From Acidobacteriota bacterium (GTDB lineage Bacteria; Acidobacteriota; Vicinamibacteria; Vicinamibacterales; 2-12-FULL-66-21), in contig JAIVJE010000181.1 in the NCBI GenBank assembly GCA_020200195.1, forward strand, positions 1 to 6,512: 6,512 bases of DNA. Direction: 5' to 3'. The position numbers and the translations under genes were made by a program. The notes beneath the pieces were generated by a model. It was not told where the DNA came from. It was given only the letters and a program-made list of their open reading frames with translations, and made no database searches. Below, in pieces: positions 5,355 through 6,512 of this stretch (position 1 is its first letter; each line of letters opens with the position of its first letter).

Positions 5355-6512
5355 TCAGTAGGCGTGCTTCTGGAGGCCTCGGAGCACCGTCAGCCACATG
5401 ATTTTGATGTCAAGCCCGACCGACCAGTTCTCGATGTAATACAGATCGTATTCGATGCGTTTTTCAAGGGACGTGTTGCCGCGCCAGCCGTTGACCTGCG
5501 CCCACCCGGTGATGCCGGACTTCACTTTGTGGCGGAGCATGTACTGCGGGATGCGGTGCTTGAACTGCTCGACGAAGTACGGCCGTTCCGGTCGCGGGCC
5601 GACGATCGACATGTCGCCGCGCAGGACGTTCCACAGTTGCGGCAGCTCGTCGAGGTCGAACCGGCGCAGCCACCGGCCCAAGGGCGTGCAGCGCGGGTCG
5701 TTGTCGCGCGCCCATACCGGACCGGTTCCATCCTCGGCGCCCTGATACATCGACCGGAACTTGTAGACCTGGAACGCCTTGCCGTCGAGGCCCATGCGCT
5801 CCTGCGTGTAGAACACGGGGCCCTTCGAGCTGCGGCGGATCAGCAACGCGATGATCAGGAACGGTGCCGCCATGCCGAGCAGTGCGAGGCCCGACAGAGC
5901 GGCGTCGATGCTGCGTTTCAACAGGCTGTTGAACCCGCGCAGCGGCACGTCGTTGAGGCTGATGATCGGGACGCCGTCGAGGTTCTCGAGCCGCGCACGA
6001 AGCGCGATGAACTGCAGGAGGTCGGGCACCACGTGGATGCCCACCCCTTCGCGGCTCGTGGCCTCGACCAGGCCGGGCATTTTCACGTGCTCTTCGAGCG
6101 GCAACGCGACGTACAGGTGGTCGATCTTCTCGCGCCGGATGATCTCGTCGGCGTCCGTCAGCGTTCCAAGCAGCGGCAGCCCGCGGTAACCGATGTGATC
6201 GCCGGTCGCACCACGGTCGTCGAGGAAGCCGAGCACCTTGAAGCCCAGCTCGCGATGTTCGAGCACCTTGTCGGCGACCAGGCGTCCCAGATCGCCGGCG
6301 CCCGCGATCAGCACCCGCTTCAGTCCGATACCCGCGCGCCAGCGACGCTCCAGTGCTTCTCGAATCAGTTCTCGCGACGCGTACGCAAAGACGATGTTGG
6401 TTCCCAGGAACAAGGCCCAGGCGAGCTGCGATACCTCGTAGACGCCGGAGGCTTTCAGGGCATCCGCGAGATAGTAGGTGCGGTAGTACAACGTGCCGAC
6501 AATACCCAGTAC
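5355..6512 (-). CDS. Polyprenyl glycosylphosphotransferase (WcaJ/WbaP-type initiating sugar transferase), 5' partial
   Basis: This membrane enzyme is predicted to transfer a hexose-1-phosphate (often glucose or galactose) from its UDP form to undecaprenyl phosphate, the first step of exopolysaccharide, capsule or O-antigen synthesis. The frame is open to the right edge; the first visible start-like codon is a TTG at 6491 with seven more codons beyond it, and it lies inside a membrane region. Family members are usually about 450-480 residues, so roughly 80 N-terminal residues and several membrane helices are missing. Counting from the TTG: a membrane segment near 19-41; a Rossmann-like regulatory domain with GAGDLG (64-69); then the catalytic module: KR..D (192-196), a proline-kinked re-entrant helix near 197-219 (P210), FYTQERMG (227-234), KFRSM (244-248), LDELPQLWNVLRGD (280-293) with the catalytic D281-E282 pair, VGPRPE (297-302), and SGITGWAQVNGWRG (325-338). 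The C terminus is complete. Substrate sugar cannot be read from sequence. Confidence 0.9.
   Translation of the reverse strand, partial: VLGIVGTLYYRTYYLADALKASGVYEVSQLAWALFLGTNIVFAYASRELIREALERRWRAGIGLKRVLIAGAGDLGRLVADKVLEHRELGFKVLGFLDDRGATGDHIGYRGLPLLGTLTDADEIIRREKIDHLYVALPLEEHVKMPGLVEATSREGVGIHVVPDLLQFIALRARLENLDGVPIISLNDVPLRGFNSLLKRSIDAALSGLALLGMAAPFLIIALLIRRSSKGPVFYTQERMGLDGKAFQVYKFRSMYQGAEDGTGPVWARDNDPRCTPLGRWLRRFDLDELPQLWNVLRGDMSIVGPRPERPYFVEQFKHRIPQYMLRHKVKSGITGWAQVNGWRGNTSLEKRIEYDLYYIENWSVGLDIKIMWLTVLRGLQKHAY

Noticed and set aside
4339..5361. A 340-codon open frame on the plus strand antisense to the UXS-like gene
   Set aside because: Its product is histidine-, arginine- and valine-rich without family motifs, while the minus strand encodes a complete, motif-perfect SDR enzyme. 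Long antisense frames are expected in GC-rich coding DNA.
5323..5397. Longer start for the UXS-like gene at 5397
   Set aside because: The extra 25 residues are proline/arginine-rich, overlap the transferase gene and precede a Rossmann strand that normally sits at the N terminus.

Overview
The window is GC-rich and almost fully coding, with strong G/C preference at third codon positions. It suggests a chromosomal segment of a Gram-negative-type bacterium. The mix of genes (TPR/SLH protein, CDP-alcohol phosphatidyltransferase, long ATPase-free coiled-coil protein, polyprenyl glycosylphosphotransferase, UDP-xylose synthase-like enzyme) would suit an Acidobacteriota (Vicinamibacteria-like) genome or metagenome bin. 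That placement is an impression, because no rRNA or marker gene is present. I see no mobile element, tRNA, CRISPR array or phage gene.

Left half, plus strand: (a) the 3' part of a TPR protein ending in S-layer-homology-like modules, open at the left edge; (b) a PgsA-type CDP-alcohol phosphatidyltransferase whose ATG overlaps the previous stop (ATGA), so the two are probably translationally coupled; (c) after a 69-base gap with a plausible sigma-70-type promoter and a good ribosome binding site, a very long coiled-coil protein without recognisable catalytic motifs. This last gene appears as two overlapping reading frames (1822-3303 and 3300-4379). Codon and coiled-coil continuity show they are one gene of about 852 codons, interrupted by a one-base loss near 3270.

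Right half, minus strand: a two-gene unit reading right to left. It holds a membrane sugar-1-phosphate transferase of the WcaJ/WbaP type (open at the right edge), then 32 bases later an SDR-family UDP-glucuronate decarboxylase (UXS-like). Together they look like the start of an exopolysaccharide or glycan locus: one enzyme loads the first sugar phosphate onto undecaprenyl phosphate, the other supplies UDP-xylose or a related UDP-pentose. This unit converges on the coiled-coil gene with only 7 bases between the stop codons.

No gene-free stretch exceeds 300 bases. The most notable points are the frameshifted coiled-coil gene, its unassigned function, and the TPR-SLH architecture coupled to a phospholipid synthase. 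I found no convincing evidence of a new defence or mobile system.
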